The notes under the pieces: model-generated
Told to the model about the DNA's origin: nothing
The model's input: the letters and a program-made list of their open reading frames with translations, nothing else
Databases searched by the model: none
Made by a program: the position numbers and the translations under genes
Part shown: piece after piece, positions 55,451-64,000 of the stretch
Layout of the letters: every line of letters begins with the position of its first letter
Position numbering within the stretch: the stretch's first letter is position 1
Origin: Apoderus coryli
Taxonomy: Eukaryota > Arthropoda > Insecta > Coleoptera > Attelabidae
NCBI GenBank assembly: GCA_911728435.2
Contig: OU452205.1
Location: 1,865,760 to 1,929,759 of the forward strand
DNA: 64,000 nt
Direction of reading: 5' to 3'

Positions 55451-56025
55451 TACAAAGTGTTTCTAAAATAGGTGGTCAAAATTTGTGATCGAATTGGGGA
55501 AAAACTTAGAGGTTTTCGAGAAATTTGAGTTTGATAATTTTAGGACAAAACTAGTCCTTTTTTTTAACATCCTTCTGGTCATCCACTCGCACACCTCGGT
55601 ACGCACTTAAGCCCCCGGCGTGTAGGAATGGCGTACTTCAGCCTTGAAGGCTTATTGTGCCTTTTCAGGACTATACTGCACTCACTATCATTCTAATACC
55701 ACGCAACATTCATTCTTCGCCTAGATGGGCCACCATCAGGTACCATCTATAATAAACCACCGAAACGGTTACCCATCACGCGACATTCATTCTACAACCT
55801 AGATGGGCCACTGCCAGGTTCGTTTTTAATAAACCCCCCAGACGGTCATCCATCCCACTTGTAGCCGCGCTCCACAGAGCTGCACTTCCTAAAATTTTCA
55901 AACTCGAATTTCTCGAAAACCTTTAAGTTTTTCGAGACAAAACAAGTATCCCTTTTTTATGTAGAAATCTTTATTTTATCACATTTTTGGCACAAATAGA
56001 ATAAAAGTCAGTAGAAAAAAAAGTT
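55451..56025 (+). mobile_element. foldback element copy 4, with inner insertion
   Basis: Starts TACAAAGTGTTTCTAAAATA, keeps a shortened left arm and centre (GGACAAAACTAGTCC), is broken from about 55565 to 55890, then resumes with ATTTTCAAACTCGAATTTCT and TTATGTAGAAATCTTTATTT. The outer right end is missing. Confidence 0.78.
55565..55890. mobile_element. GC-rich insertion with an internal ~83-bp repeat
   Basis: The inserted DNA is much richer in GC than its surroundings. CGC(A/G)ACATTCATTCT followed by CCTAGATGGGCCAC and CAGGT appears twice, near 55695 and 55778. I could not identify the class. A small retro-element or a LINE UTR are possible. Confidence 0.5.
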
Positions 56026-56524
56026 ACTTTGAACTCCTCCAAAGCGCTACCACAGTTCCTCACCGAGAAATAACCCATGATTCCAAAAATAAACACAGCT
56101 GAAAACTAAACGATTCATCATCTGCTCCACAAAATATTACTATTACTAAGTATTTTGTGGTGCAGACGTTATTGCATTTCCAAATTTGTACAATTCCTCT
56201 TTGTGATCAACCAGTTCAAAAAATAAAAGACTTCGTTTAATTGGAAATCCATATTAGACGACGCGACACGATGGTAAAAATTTTGATTTTGGAAAAATTA
56301 TAAGTTCTGATCGATGAATTATTCAAAGTTCTTCCAAATAGTGTGGAGTTGGAAAACAACATACCCATGCATAAAAACAACCTCAAAATGAACATTTGGG
56401 AACACTGCAAGCAAGAGAACTTCGGTTGGGAAGCGCATTTAGCGGTATTTTTATGTAACAAGTGTCTATTCCTTTTATACCTGTGGAATTTGGGTAGAAT
56501 TATTGAACAGCATTTCAAACAATA
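56026..56524. other. small inverted repeat at 56110-56170; otherwise unassigned
   Basis: TCTGCTCCACAAAATA and TATTTTGTGGTGCAGACG form a 17-bp stem and belong to the family of the 8-kb palindrome. The plus-strand frame 56343-56525 has no firm homology. Confidence 0.45.
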
Positions 56525-57300
56525 AACAATAATAATAATAAGCATTTATTCCCAACAGGTCAAACCCACTTACAGGAAAATCAAAAATACAATTTCGAAT
56601 TAATTGAAAAAAAAAACATATCAAGTCACGAGGAAAAAAAAAACAACCAAATAACTACGTTACAAAACAATAAATGCAAATTATAAAAAAAAAATTGATT
56701 ATATATTTCGGAATGTCAAAAATAATCAAAAATTAACACTCTCTGTCCAAGTACCTATACTTTCAATTCCTCAAACAAATAAACACGACAGTCTAACTAT
56801 TAACATTAAATATTACAAAAATAAATACGATCAATAACAGTTCAATATTAAAAGAAAATAATTACTATCCATTAAGTAAACTATTAGTAATCGCGGACAA
56901 AGTTGAGTCATGAATGGCAAAATCACGACAACACCGATTGAAAATGTCACACATAAAGTAAACAGGACTTTGTAACAAAATATTAGTCCTGGCTGGGCCC
57001 ACAGTGAACGGCACGAGATGTCGAGCACCCAATCGCGGAACATGGAATCTAATACATCCCAATAGATATGGGCAATCAACGGCGCAGTGCAATAATTTGT
57101 ATAAAAACTTGACTGCGTGAATGTTTCTTCTGGTCAAGAGAGAAGGTTCATTAAAACGCAAGAGCAAAGACGCATGATCTACTCCCCGTGGAGGATAAAC
57201 ATTGTCGGCTTTATAGGCTAGGTATTTAAGGAAACGGCGCTGAATAGACTCTAAGGATCTAATATGAGTACTATATATTGGGTTCCATATAATTGCGGCA
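56525..57300 (-). pseudogene. jockey-like LINE C-terminus with (TTA)n tail
   Basis: The minus strand from 57300 reads RSLESIQRRFLKYLAYKADN, YPPRGVDHASLLLRF, RRNIHAVKFLYKLLHCAVDC and NILLQSPVYFMCDIFNRCCR, to a stop at 56865. The 3' UTR contains CCTGTAAGTGGGTTTGACCT, GGGAATAAATGC and a TTA run ending at 56525. Same family as 27.7 and 50.6 kb. Only the last ~145 codons remain. It abuts the 3' tail of another LINE at 57300. Confidence 0.8.
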
Positions 57301-57880
57301 AATTAACATTAAAAATACATTAAAAATACAACAATATAATAGTAGCTACATAAAAATATAGTAAAACAAAAAATATGTCACATAATATCACCTAAAAATC
57401 GCAAGGATTACAAAATGGGTTAAAAGGCAGTTAACACTGATTTGAAATTTTAACCCAAGAAAGCATAGTTACATACAAAAATAACATATCTCATGGTTGT
57501 GCACTGATGGCATATCTGTTATTACAATATTCTTCTTAAAACTAAACAAAGAAACAAATAATATAATAAAATACAAATACCAGTATTGTCAACTGATTTA
57601 CATTGAAAACTCTTTTTTATAACAACTATAAAATGGATGGAAAAGCATCGGTTGGATCTCTGCTAATGGCACATAATTGAGTCAAGCTCTTGAAAAATCC
57701 ATCAGTTGTAATGGAACCGGAACTAATTCTGTATAATATACCTACACAAAAAGTCATTTAAAATCGTCAACTATGTTTGAAATTTCATTTGGCAGTTGAT
57801 TAATAAGTGCACCACAGTTCAATAAAAACAACGTATAATAGAATTAAAAACTTTTTGAAGCAGTAATTGGGCATAAACAA
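57301..57880 (-). pseudogene. LINE 3' end: C-terminal tail and 3' UTR
   Basis: The minus strand reads LINQLPNEISNIVDDFK near 57.8 kb, resembling the LYN.LP.EI segment before the stop of LINE polyproteins. Its 3' UTR near 57.41-57.45 kb contains the gggttaaaaggcagttaac block, inverse of the UTRs at 1.4 and 10.7 kb. Confidence 0.5.
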
Positions 57881-58630
57881 TATTATTTCATTTTAAATAA
57901 AATACACCATGTCCCTTCGGGAACCGCATAGATCTCTATATAGAAAAATATACGTTGGAAAATTTCATATAATGGGATCAAATTATTAATGGACAAAAAT
58001 TTCGAATATTTAAAAATTTTCTCGATTGCTTTGTTAAAAAATTAATTCAAAATGTAAAACGCTTAGTAAAAATTGGAACTGAAGCTTTATGAAAGAAGCA
58101 TTGTGAAAATAAAAAGGAATGATAAATGTGAAGATTGGGAATATTTACATTGAACTATTAAAATATTTGTTAGATATGATTTTAATAAAACACTAATAAT
58201 GACAGATTAACAATGATTATATTTATTTCTTTGTATAAACTTTCAAAACATGTTAACTAGTACAACCCAAAAATAAGAATGGTGAGATACCGATACACAC
58301 GATGCATATGCTATTATATTAATAGAGATAAGCACTAATCGGTTTACAACAGCCAGAATTATGTGATAAAAAGAGAACCTATAGGTACATTTCTTTCCAG
58401 AGGCGCTTTTTAGGTAATATATTATTATATGTAAAAGGATAGTTCTCCTACTGTGAAAGCATTATAACATAACTATGTCGTTAGACACAATAATCTAATC
58501 ATAACATTCGGACATCCTGAAAAAAAATGGTCTGACCTCAGACCACGTAAAAAAAACAAATATATTTTCATAATAACATATCTCATAAAAATCATTTGAC
58601 GGACCGAGTATAACCTGTAACACAAAAAAA
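57881..58630. other. no recognised feature
   Basis: AT-rich spacer. Open frames overlapping 58.5-58.9 kb on the minus strand follow the arm of the foldback element below. Confidence 0.4.
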
Positions 58631-59412
58631 TATATACAGAGTGACATAGAAAAAAGTACATTGCATAGTGCCACACAATAGAGTCCACTAAAATAAGATT
58701 AAAAGTTATCTTTAGCCAGAGACGCAAGAAATGGATAAAATGTGATATACAGGGGTTTTTTATCATGCTAAATTCAAATATGATCTTAGTTTTGTGATTA
58801 CTGATAGAGGGCGCTACATACAGGGTTCCATCCCTATTGAATCGGTCGTAACTTTTTATACCTTTAACAAATATTACATTAGTTTGACAAGTGTCATTAT
58901 GACACATTATTTAATTTTTATTTATCATTGTTTTTGCAAAGGTTACTTTGGCGCTTTTTGAATAATTTGCGTGCATTCTCGGCTTTTAGATTCATTTGTA
59001 CTGGAACCATTGCTTCTAGCGACTTGGACAAGGTATACCTTTCTTAAGTATAAAAGAAGGGATAACAATTTTTTTCAGTCGAAAATGACATACAGTGTAT
59101 AGCAACAAAAATTATGACCGATTCAATAGGGATGGAACCTTGTATGTAGCGCCCTCTATCAGTAATCACAAAACTAAGATCATATTTGAATTTAACGTGA
59201 TAAAAAACCCCTGTATACCACATTACATCCATTTCTTGCGTCTCTGGAAAAAGATATTCAAAAAAACCCAAAAAAAAAAATTAAAATTCAACACCCCGTA
59301 TCTTTTAACCGAAGGCCTTGCGGACCCGTGTTCATGGGAACTTTTTTCTTATTTTAGTGTCCTCTATTGTGTGGCAGTATGCAATGTACTTTTTTCTATG
59401 TCACCCTATATA
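58631..59412. mobile_element. foldback TIR element (~780 bp)
   Basis: The ends tatatacagagtgacatag and (reverse complement) atatatagggtgacatag continue through GAAAAAAGTACATTGCATA. The inverted arms extend to about 58850 and 59110, sharing CAGAGACGCAAGAAATGGA and TAGAGGGCGCTACATACA. The right arm has about 75 extra bases. The open frames on both strands are mirror translations of the arms, not genes. Confidence 0.82.
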
Positions 59413-59468
59413 TGTGAAACTTTCACAAACAAAATCTTCAAAACTCAGAGACTTCCTCTGTTAACTTT

Positions 59469-59660
59469 GCGACTTTCGCATTACATTTCTAAAAATTTCG
59501 CTTTCAAATTTAAAATTGCGACTTTCGCACGATATATTCAAACAGTAGCGACTTTCGCAACACATATTCATAACTTAGCGACTTTCGCTTGCAAACTTTA
59601 CGACTTTCGTAACACAACTTCAAAACTTGGCGACTTTCGCTTTCAATTTGCGACTTTCGG
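59469..59660 (+). repeat. cluster of seven GCGACTTTCGC motifs
   Basis: GCGACTTTCGC or a one- or two-base variant starts at about 59469, 59518, 59548, 59578, 59600, 59630 and 59650. Several gaps are close to 20 or 30 bp. Intervening sequence is partly similar (acacatattca, acaacttcaaaact). Confidence 0.88.
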
Positions 59661-59754
59661 AACATGTACTACATGACGAACTACTACGTGCACGCGCACG
59701 TTTACTCGATTTTCTTGAGCTTTTGCTACTTTTTTTTGTTTTGCCCATGATAAT

Positions 59755-59757
59755 TAT

Positions 59758-59783
<26 letters not shown>
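59755..59783. repeat. (TAA)n microsatellite
   Basis: About nine TAA units followed by an A run; possibly a leftover LINE tail. Confidence 0.85.
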
Positions 59784-59791
<8 letters not shown>

Positions 59792-61062
59792 CCAAACTGG
59801 AACTATCCCACCGCTGCTATGTTAGATATGATTTTAATAAAACACCCCGTCTTTTAAGTTGTTACCGGGCAAAGACAAACATAACACTTCCCGGCCCGCA
59901 AAATTATTCCCGTCGAGTTTTTCAAGCCCTCATAATATATTTTGCTATAGTTATTACAGACAAAATAATGCACATAAATTGTTTATTTATTTTTACAACA
60001 TTATCCATATTGGCGAGAAGTCCAGAAGATACGAATAAAAGGCGTCTACTCCACAATACAAACTTCTTATTGTAACTAAACTATCATACAACCATAATAC
60101 ATGTTTCGAGATTGATGATTAAATATTCAGAGACATTGGAATAGTGAACTCAAGTTCATAATAAAATTCAATTACACAGGTCTGAAATATGAATTAAAAA
60201 ATTAGTATACAATAATAACAACAAATGTAGTATTAACTTGTAACTTACCACATTGTGGAAAGAAAAAAGAAAGAAAAAGATCAGAAATCAATTGATTCCC
60301 GATTTATGTTTACTTCAAATTTGTTCTAATTTGTGCATGACTTTTGGTGCTCATTGTATAATACATTTTATTAGAAATTCTTAATGTAAAAAAATAAAAT
60401 ACCTACTTTAAATTTAGTCTAAATAAAATTTATTTAAACGGCTAAACTACTTTATGCTAAAATATTTGTTTGCTGTCTACATAAATATAGTAGAAAATTC
60501 ATGAAACTGAAAATCTTATTATTTATCAATAAATTTTCTTTTATATCACCAGATTAACTGTTTTGAATCTTAATGTAGCGTTGTTTTATATACTGACGTC
60601 CATAAATTTAATCACCTTGCATTTTCACGTATTTTCGGCATGTGAAACATTCATGGATCAAACATTAAAAACTCACTTAATTCACATGTGTTCACACTTC
60701 AGTCTTGTCGTCGTGTGAAATATTAGGACGGCCCTCTTATATCTTACAGATGTGGCTATATGCTTAAAATGTAATTGAACGGAATGGAGAAGTGCCTTTT
60801 TTATTTGATTTAATAAAAAAAGAAAGTGAATTAGGGAACCGGGAACTTGAATATATTGAGGCATAAAAAGTAATTTGATAGTTCCGTCTAAATTTAGGCA
60901 TGAGAATGGAGGAATTTGGTATAGTAACCAATAAAGTTTTGAGGATTGCGTTTTATGTATTAAGTTAATGTTTTACGTAAAAAAAATACATTATTCTGCT
61001 ACCTACTTTGTCGTCATTACGGTATAATTTTCTAGAGCATTTTATTGAGCTTATAATATTTT
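59784..61062. other. mostly unassigned; scrap of the 8-kb palindrome family
   Basis: Near 60047-60115 GGCGTCTACTCCACAAT and ACATGTTTCGAGATTGATGA resemble the outer end and hammerhead-like region of the 8-kb palindrome. Nothing else recognised. Confidence 0.4.
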
Positions 61063-61440
61063 TTATGGGTATAGGATAAAAGTTAATTCGAAACAGAACT
61101 GTAAACTATTTAGCCCGATACGCAGTATCCATATCCATCCATAGAAAGTCAGGCCAAAGAATGATTTCTCTGCTACGGCACTCTTGGCGAGCCATACTGC
61201 CTGTAGCCGCAACAGAGCGACAATTAAATGGACGACTTTGTTCTCGATATAGATCGCGCCTTTATTCCATGCCTTTGAGCGTCGTCTAGGATGCGAACGC
61301 ACGATCTTACTCACGCATCCATTGACACCCCACCAACAGATTCCAGTAGTGCTAGAGTCTCCAATCGTCGTAGTCACTATTCCATTCGGTCGGACTTCAG
61401 TTTCTCCCAGGGGCAGTGTGATTGCTGATAAAAAATGTCA
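61063..61440 (-). other. unassigned open frame of balanced composition
   Basis: An uninterrupted minus-strand frame of at least 120 codons runs from about 61440 to a stop at 61063. It includes VRPNGIVTTTIGDSSTTGIC, RSHPRRRSKAWNKGAIYIEN and FFGLTFYGWIWILR. Base composition is richer in GC than the neighbours. I recognise no domain. It could be a host exon, a piece of an unknown element or chance. A polypyrimidine-free ttatcag precedes the frame, so splice support is poor. Confidence 0.25.
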
Positions 61441-61888
61441 TAACTGGCTTCTTAACTAATAAAATAATTAAAAAATAAATAAATCAAAGATAGGTACATG
61501 TGTACAAAATATTTTACAATAACTCTGCAGAAAATACTTATAATTATAATAATTTTTCATCATAGGACAAAATTTGAAAACTAATAAATAAATGGTGTTT
61601 ATTATCGTTTAAATATGTGGATAACATATAAAAATTGCAACGTTTCGATGCCAAAGTTTGCAACTTCTTCAGGTGATACCTTACATAATCCATAGAATAC
61701 GTTAACGTTATTTGGCATCAAAACGTAATTGTTATATCATAATAATTAAAAAATGAAGTGATTAGTTTAATAATTAATTAAGGTTGGTAAAACTTTGTCG
61801 TATGATTGTGCACCACATATACATATATATACAAAAAATAAATAAATAAATACATATCAATCTACAAGAAATCTAAATAATTTTTTTT
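61441..61888. other. hammerhead-like relic at 61636-61673 (minus)
   Basis: Minus strand: CTGAAGA (61672-61666), a weak GTTGC/GCATC stem, then GAAAC (61646-61642) and GTTGC. CTGAAGA fits the CUGANGA consensus, but helix II is poor and no GUH cleavage triplet is in place. The rest is AT-rich without motifs. Confidence 0.35.
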
Positions 61889-62365
61889 AACAGCACTCAT
61901 CATTTTCAGATTGCGATGAGATATTTTCGACCTCGCCTTCACTATTATGACTGTCCTCAAAATCACTCGGGCCCAATTGTTATTTCCTGTAATACTTTTG
62001 AGGCCTGTGCTTGTCCTGATGCTCTTAATCGCATTTGGATAGCATAACTTAGGATTGTCACAGGAGTTGATTCTCTTAACGATTTTGTTTTTAATCGCTT
62101 TGTCCGCACCGAACTGGATTCAAAAGAAATTGTTGGCCGGCCACGTTTCTTCTTTGGTGTCTTAGATTCATCCATCTTTTTAAAGGAAATAGAGGCATCT
62201 AGTCATTCACCAATATTATTAAGGAATTTTTCTTCCATTTTGAATGCTTTTATCCAACGCGGTTTATATTGAGATTTAAAATGAGAATAATTTTTATCTA
62301 AGGCATTCAATAAAGTTTTATCACATTTTATTCGTTTCTTAAGCTCTTTTTTTTTTAAAACTAAA
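61889..62365 (-). pseudogene. AT-hook-containing ORF of an unknown repeat family
   Basis: The minus frame from about 62345 reads KKRIKCDKTLLNALDKNYSH and KPRWIKAFKMEEKFLNN. It then hits a stop and resumes as MDESKTPKKKRGRPTISFES (an AT-hook-like KRGRP core that would bind A/T minor groove), RTKRLKTKSLRE and SYAIQMRLRASG, ending at 61966. One base earlier in frame the sequence continues as an acidic tail (DFEDSHNSEGEVENISSQS), so a single frameshift separates the core from an acidic C-terminus. I recall similar GRP-SERTKRRK proteins as repeated uncharacterised genes in insects but cannot name a family. Confidence 0.45.
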
Positions 62366-62389
62366 TTGGTCATCAATTTTACTCTTTTA

Positions 62390-63790
62390 AGAACTTCTCA
62401 TAATATTAGGAAGTCCTCTTCTTGCTATACCGCGCTTCTGAGCGTCATCAGTGACCTTGCTACCGCCATGGACAGGTCCATGTTAACGATACTTGTTCTG
62501 CTGGATCAAAGTAAAGCTTTCGATCGTGTTAATTTTGAATTATTGCTTGCCAAGCTTAAATACCTTGGATTTGATGGTGTGTCGCTGACATGGTTCAGAA
62601 GTTATCTGTGTGGTCGAAGACAGCGGGTGAAATTGCATGGCAAATGTTCAGATTTTTTGGTGACAAATAGTGGTGTTCCACAAGGGAGTATTCTTGGACC
62701 ATTGTTGTTTTCTGTTTATGTATTTGACATTGTGGGATCATTCCAGCTCTCTACCATACACCTCTATGCGGACGATATCCAGGTATATTTGTCTTATCCC
62801 CTAGCCAGTGCTGAGACTGCAATTGATGTAATAAATGGAGAGCTGTCTCAGGTTGCTTGTTGGTGTGTTAACAATGGTTTACTCCTGAACTCTAAGAAGA
62901 CGGTGGCAATGTGCATTGGCAACGAGCGCCACGGTAGTTTTGTTACTCAAGAGTTTAATGTTAAGATTAACAATGATGTTATCCCCTGGATGCATAAAGC
63001 TCGAGATCTATGAGTAATCGTGGATTCTGAGCTAAATTTTAACGAGCATTGTGGCAATGTATGCAGGAATTCACTTTTTAAATTGCGTTCGATATACCAT
63101 CTTAAACACCTGGTTGATGAGCCTACTAAACTTAAATTGGTTAAAGCTCTTATTTATCCGCATTTGGATTATTGTTTTCCGGTATATTTTTATTTTTTGT
63201 TTCATTATAATAAAATGAAGTTGCAGAGAGTGCAGAATTCTTGTATAAGGTTTGTTTGCACGGTTCCTTTTGCTGCACATGTCACTCCTTTTTTTGAGAG
63301 ATTGGGTGAGCCAAAGTTAGATGTGAGATATGAGAATTTATATACTTCATTGCTACATAAGATATACTATGCTCGTGACCCTCAATATTTGTATAAGTTG
63401 TTGTGTAGACGTTCTAATGTTCATGATGTTAATGTACGTATTGATTCCTTTACTATCCGTAAGCATATGACAGCAAAATTTGAGGGCAGTTTCTCCTATA
63501 TGGCCTCACTACTGCTAAATAAATGTATTGATATAATTGATTTGCCATTGGAATTATTTCAGCGACAATTGAAGCTAGGAATGTATTCATAGTGTGATTA
63601 ACTTTTTACATATTTTTATAATGAAAATTTGTTTATTCTAGTTTTAAGAGTTTTTGTTTAGTACATTCTTTCTTTTTTTGTATATGCTTTTTTAAGGAAG
63701 AGTGGAAGAGTGGCATTGGCCAAATCTCTATCCTTTTTGTGCAATTGTATATATTCTACATTTTCACAATAAATCATCATCATCATCATC
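62390..63790 (+). pseudogene. CR1/jockey-like LINE reverse transcriptase, nearly intact 3' half
   Basis: Starts in RKSSSCYTALLSVISDL, then LVLLDQSKAFDRVNF (domain A Asp), LTWFRSYLCGRRQRVKL, NSGVPQGSILGPLLFSVYVF (domain B), IHLYADDIQVYLS (domain C, intact) and ACWCVNNGLLLNSKKT. A single in-frame TGA at 63011-63013 interrupts KARDL.VIVDSELNF. After it the frame stays open to 63592: thumb, YPHLDYCFPVYF, LQRVQNSCIRFVCTV, and a C-terminal helix FTIRKHMTAKFEGSFS. Upstream parts are missing (5' truncation near 62390). The 3' UTR ends with acaataaa and an ATC/CAT run at 63771-63791, a microsatellite tail common in CR1-like LINEs. It is the youngest-looking RT in the window. Confidence 0.88.
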
Positions 63791-64000
63791 ATAAACATAG
63801 TATTGGAACACGTTCCTGAAATAAAACAAAAATATCTAATTTAATGCGTAATATAAGTATACCGTAATAAATTATTATTTACGTTTACGTTTACCTTTAA
63901 AAAATCAAGTGTGTTACAAAGTTAAGAGAAAGAATATGCTTTTTTATTTTCCTGTATATTTCAACATGTAGGTAAACTGTATTTTTGAAAATTGAATAAA
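63791..64000. other. no recognised feature
   Basis: AT-rich sequence to the window end. Confidence 0.4.

Noticed and set aside
58473..59676. Large open frames on both strands (144 and 193 codons)
   Set aside because: They translate the two arms of the same foldback element and the GCGACTTTCGC cluster; the shared peptide is a by-product of inversion.

Overview
The window looks like AT-rich, repeat-dense nuclear DNA from an insect. The evidence is the mix of mobile elements: Tc1/mariner-type transposases of the mariner and DUF4817-like kinds, jockey- and CR1-like non-LTR retrotransposons (LINEs), hAT and tyrosine-recombinase relics, and many terminal-inverted-repeat (TIR) and foldback elements. 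I found no convincing host gene, tRNA, rRNA or bacterial feature. Nearly every interpretable open stretch is a piece of a transposable element, usually 5'-truncated, frameshifted or split by another insertion. The insect order cannot be fixed from the sequence alone.

Layout. 1-9 kb: LINE tails with a hairpin, a 1.6-kb interspersed repeat built of ~140-bp units, an ACGTTT-rich TIR element (6433-7201), a Tc1 relic and a 309-bp near-perfect palindrome. 9-21.6 kb: three copies of a foldback element, a GC-richer LINE 3' fragment, a mariner-like element bounded by TIRs and TA (13274-15261) and itself interrupted, a second mariner relic, a hAT relic, and a LINE 3' end split by a 574-bp TIR element. 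23-27 kb: a hammerhead-ribozyme-bearing inverted repeat, a mariner-like element with long TIRs and a 279-codon transposase ORF, and an internally deleted mariner. 27.7-36 kb: a jockey-like LINE and several LINE and mariner tails. 37-45 kb: repeat copies, a LINE, a hAT C-terminus, the second ribozyme locus (41.2-41.9 kb) and a LINE running into a 175-bp tandem repeat. 45-54 kb: a mariner relic, a second ACGTTT-rich element inserted in a tyrosine recombinase, a jockey LINE and an RNase H-bearing LINE. 54-64 kb: LINE fragments, a foldback copy with an insertion, a GCGACTTTCGC motif cluster, an AT-hook ORF and a nearly intact CR1/jockey-like reverse transcriptase with a (CAT)n tail.

The most interesting content is a set of four hammerhead ribozymes (two at 41.24-41.61 kb on the minus strand, one at 41.81 kb and one at 23.63 kb on the plus strand). 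They sit inside a non-autonomous repeat. The invariant core is intact in all four. Two same-strand copies have cleavage sites 331 nt apart, the arrangement that in Penelope-like elements and animal retrozymes releases a unit-length RNA. Weaker hammerhead-like relics of at least two other repeat families occur at 8.1, 43.9 and 61.6 kb.
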